A program made the position numbers and the translations under genes. Positions 1-6,771 of a stretch of 26,217 bases of DNA are shown piece after piece. Each line of letters starts with the position of its first letter. Position 1 is the first letter of the stretch. The notes beneath the pieces were generated by a model. The model did not search any database and had not been told where the DNA came from. It saw only the letters and a program-made list of their open reading frames with translations. Origin of the DNA: a virus; IMG/VR virus record IMGVR_UViG_3300020457_000083, positions 1-26,217 of that record, one strand, 5' to 3'.

Positions 1-189
1 GAAATACATATACATACTACCAGCAATCGTTCTACCGGTTCTTTCTAAAGCATCATCTTTTAATAATGACCTACGGTTAACGGTTAATCCCTTAACTTTA
101 TCCTGAAACCATTTTTGTGATTCTTTAGTTCTGCTTTGTACACCAGCTCTGAATGCTTGTGCTTGTAATGTATCGAATAAACTTGCCAT
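1..189 (-). CDS. Conserved T4-like phage protein, N-terminal part (cut by window edge)
   Basis: Leftward reading frame that starts at ATG 189-187 and stays open to position 1; 63 codons are visible. The protein begins MASLFDTLQAQAFRAGVQS and continues with a basic stretch (TKESQKWFQDKVKGL) and a segment ending in SMYMYF. This opening resembles a conserved small protein of marine T4-like phages, but I cannot give it a reliable name. In T4 the gene beside gp4 is gp2 (DNA end protector), which is only a positional suggestion here. It lies 16 bases downstream of the gp4 stop codon on the same strand, so the two are probably co-transcribed. A perfect late promoter box (202-195) sits so close that its expected start site is the A of the ATG. 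No Shine-Dalgarno sequence is visible. Start choice: first ATG after the gp4 stop, with MASLF as a plausible phage N-terminus. Confidence 0.75.
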   Translation of the reverse strand, partial: MASLFDTLQAQAFRAGVQSRTKESQKWFQDKVKGLTVNRRSLLKDDALERTGRTIAGSMYMYF

Positions 190-194
190 ATATC

Positions 195-202
195 TATTTA
201 TA
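195..202 (-). promoter_or_regulatory. T4-type late promoter box TATAAATA (leftward)
   Basis: On the minus strand this reads TATAAATA, the consensus -10 element of T4 late promoters recognised by the gp55 sigma factor. It is followed by GATAT and then the ATG of the leftward gene at 189. In T4 the box occupies about -13 to -6, so transcription would start at about position 189, the A of the start codon. It lies entirely in the short gap between the gp4 stop and the next start. The same 20-base promoter-plus-start sequence occurs on the other strand at 4468-4487. Confidence 0.6.
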
Positions 203-205
203 TAA

Positions 206-646
206 CTAAGTGATTAGTTTGATGCCTAGATTTTTTAAAGTTTCTTCTGTCCATACCTGAAACTTCCAACCTTTTTGTTTAGCAAAGGCATCTGCTGCTT
301 CCCACTTATCGTTATTTTTGGTAAAAGTTAATACTTCATTGAGATATTTCTTTGTTTTCTTTCTTACCTTAGGTGGTATAGTTTGAGATTTTGGTTTAAT
401 CTCTACTAAAAGTGTTTCTTTATTATCAATCTGCACTAATAAATCAACGAAATATCTGTGAAGCTTCTTATCAACAGAACACTTATATGGTATAACCACT
501 TCTTCGCTATTCCATAGTGTTACTTTTGGATTGTTTTCGCACCATTTAAATGCTTGTCTTTCCCACAACGAACGATAAACTATCTTGTGTGGATTACCAG
601 CATATTTTTCTGGTTTCTTTAATTTGTATTTCCCTCTGTAAGCCAT
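206..646 (-). CDS. 4: Head completion protein gp4
   Basis: 146-residue protein, close to the 150 residues of T4 gp4, which finishes the DNA-filled head before tail joining. The characteristic core is present: YRSLWERQAFKWCENNP (24-40), an IPY segment (52-54), YFVDLL (65-70) and VEIKP (81-85). The family has a TnsA-like nuclease fold, and the matching acidic/lysine set is visible here as Glu29, Asp68, Glu82 and Lys84. Whether it cuts DNA is not known from sequence. The start ATG (646-644) is preceded by a weak AGG about 10 bases upstream. The gene is divergent from gp48. A leftward late promoter box at 684-677 gives an expected leader of about 25 bases. The downstream leftward gene follows after 16 bases. 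Confidence 0.9.
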   Translation of the reverse strand: MAYRGKYKLKKPEKYAGNPHKIVYRSLWERQAFKWCENNPKVTLWNSEEVVIPYKCSVDKKLHRYFVDLLVQIDNKETLLVEIKPKSQTIPPKVRKKTKKYLNEVLTFTKNNDKWEAADAFAKQKGWKFQVWTEETLKNLGIKLIT

Positions 647-654
647 TATAAATA
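647..654 (+). promoter_or_regulatory. T4-type late promoter box TATAAATA (rightward, for gp48 and the baseplate genes)
   Basis: Perfect TATAAATA directly next to the gp4 start codon. The expected transcription start is near 660, leaving a leader of about 35 bases before the gp48 ATG at 695. An AAGGT at 684-688 could serve as the ribosome binding site. It faces the leftward box at 677-684, so the two transcripts would overlap at their 5' ends for roughly 12 bases. Confidence 0.7.
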
Positions 655-676
655 AACCTATATATATTTAAATTAT

Positions 677-684
677 TATTTATA
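677..684 (-). promoter_or_regulatory. T4-type late promoter box TATAAATA (leftward, for gp4)
   Basis: The plus strand reads TATTTATA, so the minus strand carries a perfect TATAAATA. The expected start is near 671, giving a leader of about 25 bases to the gp4 ATG at 646. It lies on the gp48 side of the gap, crossing over the rightward promoter at 647-654. Confidence 0.65.
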
Positions 685-694
685 AGGTAAAAGT

Positions 695-1522
695 ATGGCA
701 GATAAAACAATTATTTTTCCAGATGCATTGGAAGAAAAAATGGATAATGATGATACAGGTGGATATCCAAATATAAGATTTTCAGCAGGAAGTGGTTTAG
801 AGTTTGAGGCAGTGCATTTATATCTACCTCAAGGTTTACAGTTTAGTGATGGTGCAAATTATAATGGAGTTGATTTAGGTGTTATCAATGCGGCATCGAG
901 TGCATTATCAGGTATAACTGCAGATAATGCTTCAGAAACAATGTCCTCTGAGGCAACAACAGATGAAGTTTTTGTTGGTTTACTTGGTATGATGGATAAA
1001 TTTGGAATAGATGGTGGTACAGCTGCAAAGATAGGAATCGATAGAGGGGTTGCATTTAATCCACAAACTGCTCTTGCATTTGATAGAGTAAATATGCGTC
1101 AATTTAATTTTGGTTTTGTTCTTGTACCTGAATCATTAAAGGAACAAGAAAAGGCAAGACAGATAGAAAACTTTTTTAGGAAATACTTATATCCAGAAGT
1201 AACCGGTTTTGTTTCTAAATTTCCACCTAAATTTAAAATACAATTTATGGATGGTGCACAAGAAAATCCATATATGCCTATGATACACGAGTCGTTCTTG
1301 ACTGGAGTAGAGGTAACAATTAATCCAGAAGGTAATAGTTTTCATATTGGAGAAGGAACATATTACGCACCAACATCTGTAGGATTAAATCTATCATTTA
1401 GTGAAGCAAGAATGTTATCACGACACGATTTATATACTAAGAGTACTGATGCCGGTTTAAGAATGTATGATTATTCTAGGCCAAATAGTTCACAACCAGA
1501 CCCAGGTACATCAGGAGATTAA
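695..1522 (+). CDS. 48: Baseplate tail-tube cap protein gp48
   Basis: 275 residues, shorter than T4 gp48 (364). In T4, gp48 sits on the baseplate hub and, with gp54, starts tail-tube polymerisation. Recognition rests on the middle and C-terminal segments typical of marine T4-like gp48: FVLVPESLKEQEKAR followed by IENFFRKYLYPEVT (about 141-171), and LNLSFSEARMLSRHDL (about 231-246), where the LxFSExxxLxRxDL pattern also occurs in gp54. A gp54 assignment is the main alternative; the position next to gp53 favours gp48. The N-terminal ~80 residues and the short Pro/Ser/Gly-rich end are variable. The start is supported by AAGGT at 684-688. It is the first gene of the rightward late cluster, and gp53 follows after 2 bases. 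Confidence 0.75.
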   Translation: MADKTIIFPDALEEKMDNDDTGGYPNIRFSAGSGLEFEAVHLYLPQGLQFSDGANYNGVDLGVINAASSALSGITADNASETMSSEATTDEVFVGLLGMMDKFGIDGGTAAKIGIDRGVAFNPQTALAFDRVNMRQFNFGFVLVPESLKEQEKARQIENFFRKYLYPEVTGFVSKFPPKFKIQFMDGAQENPYMPMIHESFLTGVEVTINPEGNSFHIGEGTYYAPTSVGLNLSFSEARMLSRHDLYTKSTDAGLRMYDYSRPNSSQPDPGTSGD

Positions 1523-1524
1523 TC

Positions 1525-2337
1525 ATGGCATTTTTTAAACAGTTTCCAAAAATAGAATATGATTTCAATCGTGATGGTACAATACAGAATATGGTTGACA
1601 TATACCGTAGCGTTAGGCCTCTTTCTGCGTTCTTAGACAACTTCTCAGCGTATAAGTTTTATGAGGTTAAAAACGGCGAAAGGCCTGATATAGTATCACA
1701 AAGGCTATATGGTACCCCTGATTTTTATTGGACATTTTTTGTGGTCAATGAATTTTTACATGATGGATATAGAGCATGGCCTTTAAGTGAAGAAAATCTT
1801 TTTGATTATATTCAAAAGGAATATGAAGGGTTTGTAATTACTACATCTCCAGATATAGTACGAACAGGAGATGGTTTAATTATTAATGCAGATAATCCGA
1901 CTGGAGAAGGTTTCAGGAATTCTTTATCTGCTAGATTTACAATAGGGGAAACAATAACAGGTTCAACAAGTGGAGCTACAGGCACACTTGTAAAAAAAGA
2001 TGCTGACAAACAACAACTAGTGATTCAAAATGTTACCGGTGCATTCATAGCTCCAGAGGAAATAAAAGGACAAACCAGTGATGATACTGTTTCATCAAAT
2101 CAAGTATTTAAATATGCAGAGGCTCCTTTTTATTATTTTAAAACTGGAGACGCAAAGAAAAGACCTATTACAATAGATACACATGTACAAGGTGGTGTTC
2201 CAGAAAATGAATCTTCCTTTGTATCATATAGGTCACAAATAATAGAAGAAAATGATACAAGAGCACAAATACGATATGTAAATCCAGAAGCTATTGGACA
2301 GTTTGTAGATAAATTTGAAGAATTATTAAATGGCTAA
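1525..2337 (+). CDS. 53: Baseplate wedge protein gp53, with an inserted beta module
   Basis: 270 residues, against 196 in T4. gp53 completes the wedge and helps link wedges around the hub. The N-terminal ~100 residues carry the family signature: MAFFKQFPKIEYDF, then FYEVKNGERPDIVSQRLYG (46-63) and FYWTFFVVNEFLHDG (67-81). The C-terminal part (about 195-270, from VFKYAEAPFYYF to EELLNG) also fits the family. Between them, at about residues 135-188, lies an extra Gly/Thr-rich segment containing IGETITGSTSGATG. This roughly explains the added length and resembles segments in the gp8-like and DUF4815 proteins of this window. AGGAGA at 1513-1518 supports the ATG. The last 8 bases overlap the start of the hub gene. 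Confidence 0.88.
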   Translation: MAFFKQFPKIEYDFNRDGTIQNMVDIYRSVRPLSAFLDNFSAYKFYEVKNGERPDIVSQRLYGTPDFYWTFFVVNEFLHDGYRAWPLSEENLFDYIQKEYEGFVITTSPDIVRTGDGLIINADNPTGEGFRNSLSARFTIGETITGSTSGATGTLVKKDADKQQLVIQNVTGAFIAPEEIKGQTSDDTVSSNQVFKYAEAPFYYFKTGDAKKRPITIDTHVQGGVPENESSFVSYRSQIIEENDTRAQIRYVNPEAIGQFVDKFEELLNG

Positions 2338-3667
2338 ATCAGGAACAAAAGGAACATCTAGGTTACTATCACAGTCGAGTGAATCTCTAACTCCATCGAG
2401 TTATACTTTACACGAGGCATTGATTAAACCGAATAAACCTGTTAATGGTAATGAAACCTTAGATATTACCGGTATTATAACAAAGTTTAATATCATTGAG
2501 GATTTAAATAATCCTTTTATAGAGGCTGTGTTTACAATTATAGACGCAAATAATTTAATTGAAACATTACAGTTAATTGGTAACGAAGAAATTAAAATAT
2601 TATTAAAAAGGTCACCTAAAAAAGAAAGTTCACAAGATGATGCAAAGTGGGAATTAAATTTAAAGATTGCTGAAATATTTGGATATGTAAGACATACTGC
2701 GTCTAAACAATTTTATAAAATTCGTTGTGCTTCTACACACATATATAGTAACCAGGGTAAGGTATTACAAAGACCATTTAAAAATACTATAGGAACTTTA
2801 GTAGAAGATATTGTAAAAAAAGATTTAGCAATAGAAAAACATGATATTGATTCATCATCAAAAGGAATAATAAAAGGAATATACCCTACACTTAAACCAC
2901 TTGCAGCAATATCATGGTTATTAAGAAATGCCTCAGAAGATGGTTCACATTTTTATTTTTATGAAAATATTGTAGATGGAATAAAATTAAAATCATATAA
3001 AAAGCTTTTAGAAGAAGAAGTGTATGATACATATGAATTTAAACCGACATTTAAATTTGAATTAGGCACACCAGAATCATATGATGAGGTTCGAAGAAGA
3101 ATAAGAAAGCTTGTAGGCAATGATGGAGTTAGTAAATTAACTCAAATATCAAAGGGTGTATATGCGTCTTCTTTATTTACAATAGATACGGCCGAAAAGA
3201 AATTTGAAAAGTTTATATTTAATTATGATAATAAAGAGTTACAAAAGGTAAATAAATTTAAACCCTTTAGTGATGAAGATAAAATATTAGGCCAAAAATA
3301 TAGTGATTTAAAAAATGCAAAACATCACCATGTAAATTTAAACAGTGGTTCATTCCCAGGGTTTGATAATTATCATCAACCACTACAACCAACACTCTTA
3401 AAACAGATTGCCCAGTTTGAAGGTTTAGAGGAACAAGAAATACAAATACAAATTCCAGGTGACTTTGAATTATGTGTAGGTAAAGTAATTCAACTAGATG
3501 TAGTTAAGGCTGGAGATACTGAAGAATTAGAAGAAGCGACAATGATTGATAAAAATCTTTCGGGTAAATATATAATATGCAGAATAGATAATAGATTTAG
3601 TAATGAGTTTGTGCAAGCGCTCACAATAAAAAGAGATTCAATGGGAGTAGATATTAATGCTGGATAG
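2330..3667 (+). CDS. Baseplate hub protein, gp27-like
   Basis: 445 residues (T4 gp27 is 391). It has the layout of the hub family shared by T4 gp27, gpD of phage P2 and the N-terminal half of VgrG. The N-terminal barrel starts around LDITGIITKFNIIEDL (43-58). A middle part contains ISWLLRNASEDGSHFYFYEN, the typical tail-hub segment that reads out as 'all at once' folding elements. The C-terminal barrel contains QIPGDFELCVGKVIQLDV (about 373-390) and LSGKYIICRIDNRF. Assignment is by this pattern and by position between gp53 and the gp5-like spike, with which gp27 forms the (gp27)3-(gp5)3 complex in T4. It overlaps gp53 by 8 bases and the spike gene by 11 bases, which suggests translational coupling. 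It is rich in Lys and Glu, unlike the Gly/Thr-rich fibre genes. Confidence 0.75.
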   Translation: MAKSGTKGTSRLLSQSSESLTPSSYTLHEALIKPNKPVNGNETLDITGIITKFNIIEDLNNPFIEAVFTIIDANNLIETLQLIGNEEIKILLKRSPKKESSQDDAKWELNLKIAEIFGYVRHTASKQFYKIRCASTHIYSNQGKVLQRPFKNTIGTLVEDIVKKDLAIEKHDIDSSSKGIIKGIYPTLKPLAAISWLLRNASEDGSHFYFYENIVDGIKLKSYKKLLEEEVYDTYEFKPTFKFELGTPESYDEVRRRIRKLVGNDGVSKLTQISKGVYASSLFTIDTAEKKFEKFIFNYDNKELQKVNKFKPFSDEDKILGQKYSDLKNAKHHHVNLNSGSFPGFDNYHQPLQPTLLKQIAQFEGLEEQEIQIQIPGDFELCVGKVIQLDVVKAGDTEELEEATMIDKNLSGKYIICRIDNRFSNEFVQALTIKRDSMGVDINAG

Positions 3668-4463
3668 TTTTGTAGAAGGACAGTTTACATGGTTTATAGG
3701 AACCGTAGAAGATGTAAATGACCCAGAGTTTTTAAATAGAGTTAAGGTTAGATGTTATGGTTATCATACTGACCAAATTGAAATTTTAAAAACTGAGGAT
3801 TTACCCTTTGCTACTGTGATGATGCCTAATACTACGGCTTCATTTAAAGGTACTGGCGGCAATCATGAATTAATGGTTGGTTCATGGGTGATTGGTTTCT
3901 TTAAAGATGGACCATCTGCACAGGACCCAGTTATTATGGGAACCTTTGCGTCTAAAACAGAAGGTATAATAGATACCCCAGTAGAAGCACAATTAAATCC
4001 ACCAACAAATAAAGTACATAAAACAGAAGCAGGACATTTAATTGAGCTAGATAATACACTAGATGCTGAAAGAATTAATATAAAACATGGTAAAAATACA
4101 TCTACCTTAAACATAGATAAAGATGGAATCACCATACTCCAAAGCACAGGAGTTGTAACAGAGGAAGAAGAAGCTAAGACTCATACACTAACTCTAAATC
4201 CTAAAGAAAATACAATTAATTTATTACACAGTTCAGGCACAACTATTAATATATCAACTGAAGGTAGTGTTACAATAAATGCATTTGATGATATTGTAAA
4301 CATAGATGGCAATACAACTATTACTGGGACACTTCATGTTACTGAGGCCCAGACAAATGATAAAACAATAACAGCACAAGAAAGTATAACCGGTAAGGGT
4401 ATTGTACTAGATACTCATACTCATACAGGAGATAGTGGTGGAACTACAGGAACTCCTAACTAA
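3657..4463 (+). CDS. 5: gp5-like tail spike: OB fold plus beta-helix, no lysozyme, HxH tip
   Basis: 268 residues, about half of T4 gp5 (575). Residues 1-100 match the gp5 N-terminal OB domain: FTWFIGTVEDVNDPEFLNRV, KVRCYGYHTDQIEI, and GSWVIGFFKDGPSAQDPVIMGTF. In T4 a lysozyme domain follows; here it is absent and the chain goes straight to short alternating beta repeats (about 115-240, e.g. RINIKHGKN, TLNIDKDGITIL, TINLLHSSGTTINIS). This suggests a trimeric beta-helix needle. The end reads THTHTGDSGGTTGTPN, with His254 and His256 forming the HxH motif known from the iron-binding apex of P2 gpV-type spikes. The start overlaps the hub gene by 11 bases; GGGAG at 3643-3647 is a good ribosome binding site. 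The missing lysozyme may be supplied by another gene outside the window. Confidence 0.88.
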   Translation: MLDSFVEGQFTWFIGTVEDVNDPEFLNRVKVRCYGYHTDQIEILKTEDLPFATVMMPNTTASFKGTGGNHELMVGSWVIGFFKDGPSAQDPVIMGTFASKTEGIIDTPVEAQLNPPTNKVHKTEAGHLIELDNTLDAERINIKHGKNTSTLNIDKDGITILQSTGVVTEEEEAKTHTLTLNPKENTINLLHSSGTTINISTEGSVTINAFDDIVNIDGNTTITGTLHVTEAQTNDKTITAQESITGKGIVLDTHTHTGDSGGTTGTPN

Positions 4464-4467
4464 AAGG

Positions 4468-4475
4468 TATAAATA
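4468..4475 (+). promoter_or_regulatory. T4-type late promoter box TATAAATA upstream of gp25
   Basis: Perfect box in the 17-base gap between the spike stop and the gp25 ATG at 4481. It is followed by GATAT and the ATG, so the expected start (six bases past the box) is the A of the ATG itself, predicting a leaderless mRNA. The 20 bases from the box into codon 3 are identical to the minus-strand sequence at 202-183. AAAAGG just upstream of the box could serve as a ribosome binding site only on transcripts coming from further upstream. Confidence 0.6.
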
Positions 4476-4480
4476 GATAT

Positions 4481-4924
4481 ATGGCAATATTAAGTGACAA
4501 AAGTATAAGTGGAGACCTACTCAAAGCTAGGGTTGTATCTCGTAAGAAACAACATAAAGACTTAGATTTATCTTTAAAAATACACCCTATTCGTAAGGAT
4601 ATAATTCCACTAAAAGATGATAATGCAATAAAGAATGCAGTTAGGAATTTATTAGTTTCTAATTTCTTTGAAAGGCCTTTTCAGCCCTCACTAGGAGCTA
4701 ATTTACGAGGTTTGTTATTTGAGCCCATGGGTGGTATAACAAAGATGAACCTTAAAGAAAACATTCAAAGAGTGTTAGTCAGGCATGAGAAAAGAATAGA
4801 GGTTTTAAATATTGCTATTAAGGAAGATATAGAAGGTAATTCATATCATGCAACAGTGGAATTTAGAATAAAAGAAACAGATACTGTCAATGATGTAGAG
4901 ATAGTACTAAGAAGGTTAAGATAA
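4481..4924 (+). CDS. 25: Baseplate wedge protein gp25
   Basis: 147 residues (T4 gp25: 132), of the gp25/GPW family found in contractile tails and type VI secretion baseplates. It helps hold the wedge core together and nucleates the sheath. Visible family features are DLDLSLKIHPIRKDI (29-43), AIKNAVRNLLVSNFFERPFQPSLGANL split around residues 50-77, then LLFEPMG, and a C-terminal strand region (YHATVEFRIKETDTVNDVEI). The FFERPFQPxxG core is the most conserved stretch of the family. gp6 starts one base after the stop codon, consistent with the wedge gene order. A late promoter box lies immediately upstream. Confidence 0.93.
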   Translation: MAILSDKSISGDLLKARVVSRKKQHKDLDLSLKIHPIRKDIIPLKDDNAIKNAVRNLLVSNFFERPFQPSLGANLRGLLFEPMGGITKMNLKENIQRVLVRHEKRIEVLNIAIKEDIEGNSYHATVEFRIKETDTVNDVEIVLRRLR

Positions 4925-4925
4925 T

Positions 4926-6770
4926 ATGGCTACAAATTTAAATGTTACGGAATTAGATTTCGACCAAATCAAACAAAATTTAAAGAATTTTTTAAAACAG
5001 CAAACAGAGTTTAATGATTATGATTTCGATGGCTCAGGTTTATCTGTATTATTAGATGTTCTTGCATATAATACTCATTATAATGCTTTAAATGCTCATT
5101 ACTCGTTAAATGAAGCATTCTTGGACTCTGCTCAAATTAGAGGTAATGTTGTAACAAGGGCAAAAATGCTTGGATATGTTCCAAGGTCCAGATTAGCTTC
5201 AAGAGCAACTGTAAATATAGTTGTAAACATTGCTGGTGAAAGTGGTACGATACCAACTACACTATCTTTGCCAAGAGGAGCAAAATTATCCTCAGTGGTA
5301 AGTGGAGAAGAGTTTCAGTTTATTGTTTTAGAAACTCAACAAGCAACTTTAGTCGGAACAACTTATACATTTAATAATGTTTCAATAGCAGAAGGCACAT
5401 TAAGAGAATTAAAATATCGTGTTGATAATGATATAGAAAATCAAAAATTCCAATTATCGGATACTGATACAGATACATCATCACTTAGAGTAAGGGTACA
5501 ACAAAACGAAGAAAGCACTGCCTTTGATATTTACACAAAATTTGAAACATTAAAAGGTATTGATTCAACATCTAAAGTTTATTATCTACAAGAAAACGCA
5601 AGTGGGTTTTATGAAATATATTTTGGCGATGGTGTAACCGGATTTAAACCAACAAATAATAATATTGTTACAGTAGATTATGTTGTAACAGATGGTAAAG
5701 ATTCAAATGGTGCAAACAGTTTTACTATGGTAGATAATATTGGTGGATTTGCCGGCATAACAGTTACTAATGTATCTGCCGCTGCTGGTGGTGCTGATGC
5801 AGAAACTGCAGAATCAATTCGATTTAATGCACCTTTAACATTTGCGGCACAAAATAGAGCCGTAACATCTGATGATTATGCAGCTATTATAAAAAGAGAA
5901 TTTAGTAATATTGATTCTATATCCACATGGGGTGGAGAAGATAATGACCCACCAGATTTTGGTAGTGTTTATGTAGCAGTAAAACCATTACTTGCTGATA
6001 AATTAACAGAGGCTGAAAAAACAGAAATTACCGGTACAATATTAAAAGGTAAAAATGTTGTTTCTATTACTCCAGAAATAGTTGACCCTAATTTTACAAG
6101 GCTAGAATTAGATGTATTCTTTAAATATAATCCTAATTTAACAGATAGAAGTTCGGTTGAATTACAATCGGTCGTAAGAGATACTATCACAGATTACAAT
6201 TTTAACAACTTAAATAAATTTGATGGAGTGTTTAGGCATTCAGAATTAACTCGTGCAATTGATAATAGTGACCCTGCTATATTAAACACAATCGTGCGTC
6301 CAAGAATGTTCCAAAATATTACACCTAGTAATAATTCGGATAATAATTTCTCACTTACATTTGCAGCACCTTTTCATCAAACAGGTTCTTCAACTAAATT
6401 TATATTATCATCTACAGCATTTAAAATAAATAACGAAGACTGCTTCTTTGGAGATATACCAATTGAAGGTTCTACGAATAGAAAAATTATTGTTTTCAAA
6501 GTAGTATCACAACAAAATATTACTGTAATAAATGATGCTGGTTTAATGGACACAGAGAAGGGTACATTAACATTAAATAATTTTAGGCCAGATACAACAT
6601 CGGCTATAAAAATTACAATTGTACCTGATAGTTTAGACATTGCACCTAAAAGAGACCAATTATTATCCATTGAAAATGATAGTGTAATAATAACACCAGA
6701 GATTGATTCGATTGCAGTATCAGGTTCATCTGGTTCAATCACATATACAACTACATCTAGAATAAAGTAA
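4926..6770 (+). CDS. 6: Baseplate wedge protein gp6 (baseplate J-like)
   Basis: 614 residues (T4 gp6: 660). gp6 dimers form the continuous inner ring of the baseplate and drive its conformational change. The N-terminus carries the typical opening FDQIKQNLKNFLKQQTEFNDYDFDGS split at residues 12-37, then LLDVLAYNTHYNALNAHYSLNEAFLDSAQIRGNV (about 42-75), and AKMLGYVPRSRLASRA (about 80-95). The central J-like segment contains SIRFNAPLTFAAQNRAVTSDDY (about 297-318), followed by SISTWGGEDNDPPDFGSVYVAVKP (about 333-356). The C-terminal third is beta-rich. Only a weak AAGG lies upstream (around 4912); translation may be coupled to gp25, whose stop is one base away. The next gene follows after one base. 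Confidence 0.93.
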   Translation: MATNLNVTELDFDQIKQNLKNFLKQQTEFNDYDFDGSGLSVLLDVLAYNTHYNALNAHYSLNEAFLDSAQIRGNVVTRAKMLGYVPRSRLASRATVNIVVNIAGESGTIPTTLSLPRGAKLSSVVSGEEFQFIVLETQQATLVGTTYTFNNVSIAEGTLRELKYRVDNDIENQKFQLSDTDTDTSSLRVRVQQNEESTAFDIYTKFETLKGIDSTSKVYYLQENASGFYEIYFGDGVTGFKPTNNNIVTVDYVVTDGKDSNGANSFTMVDNIGGFAGITVTNVSAAAGGADAETAESIRFNAPLTFAAQNRAVTSDDYAAIIKREFSNIDSISTWGGEDNDPPDFGSVYVAVKPLLADKLTEAEKTEITGTILKGKNVVSITPEIVDPNFTRLELDVFFKYNPNLTDRSSVELQSVVRDTITDYNFNNLNKFDGVFRHSELTRAIDNSDPAILNTIVRPRMFQNITPSNNSDNNFSLTFAAPFHQTGSSTKFILSSTAFKINNEDCFFGDIPIEGSTNRKIIVFKVVSQQNITVINDAGLMDTEKGTLTLNNFRPDTTSAIKITIVPDSLDIAPKRDQLLSIENDSVIITPEIDSIAVSGSSGSITYTTTSRIK

Positions 6771-6771
6771 C

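Noticed and set aside
183-4487. Invertible segment flanked by the 20-base inverted repeat
   Set aside because: The repeats are better explained as promoter-start sequences. Inversion would break essential baseplate and head genes, and no recombinase gene is seen.
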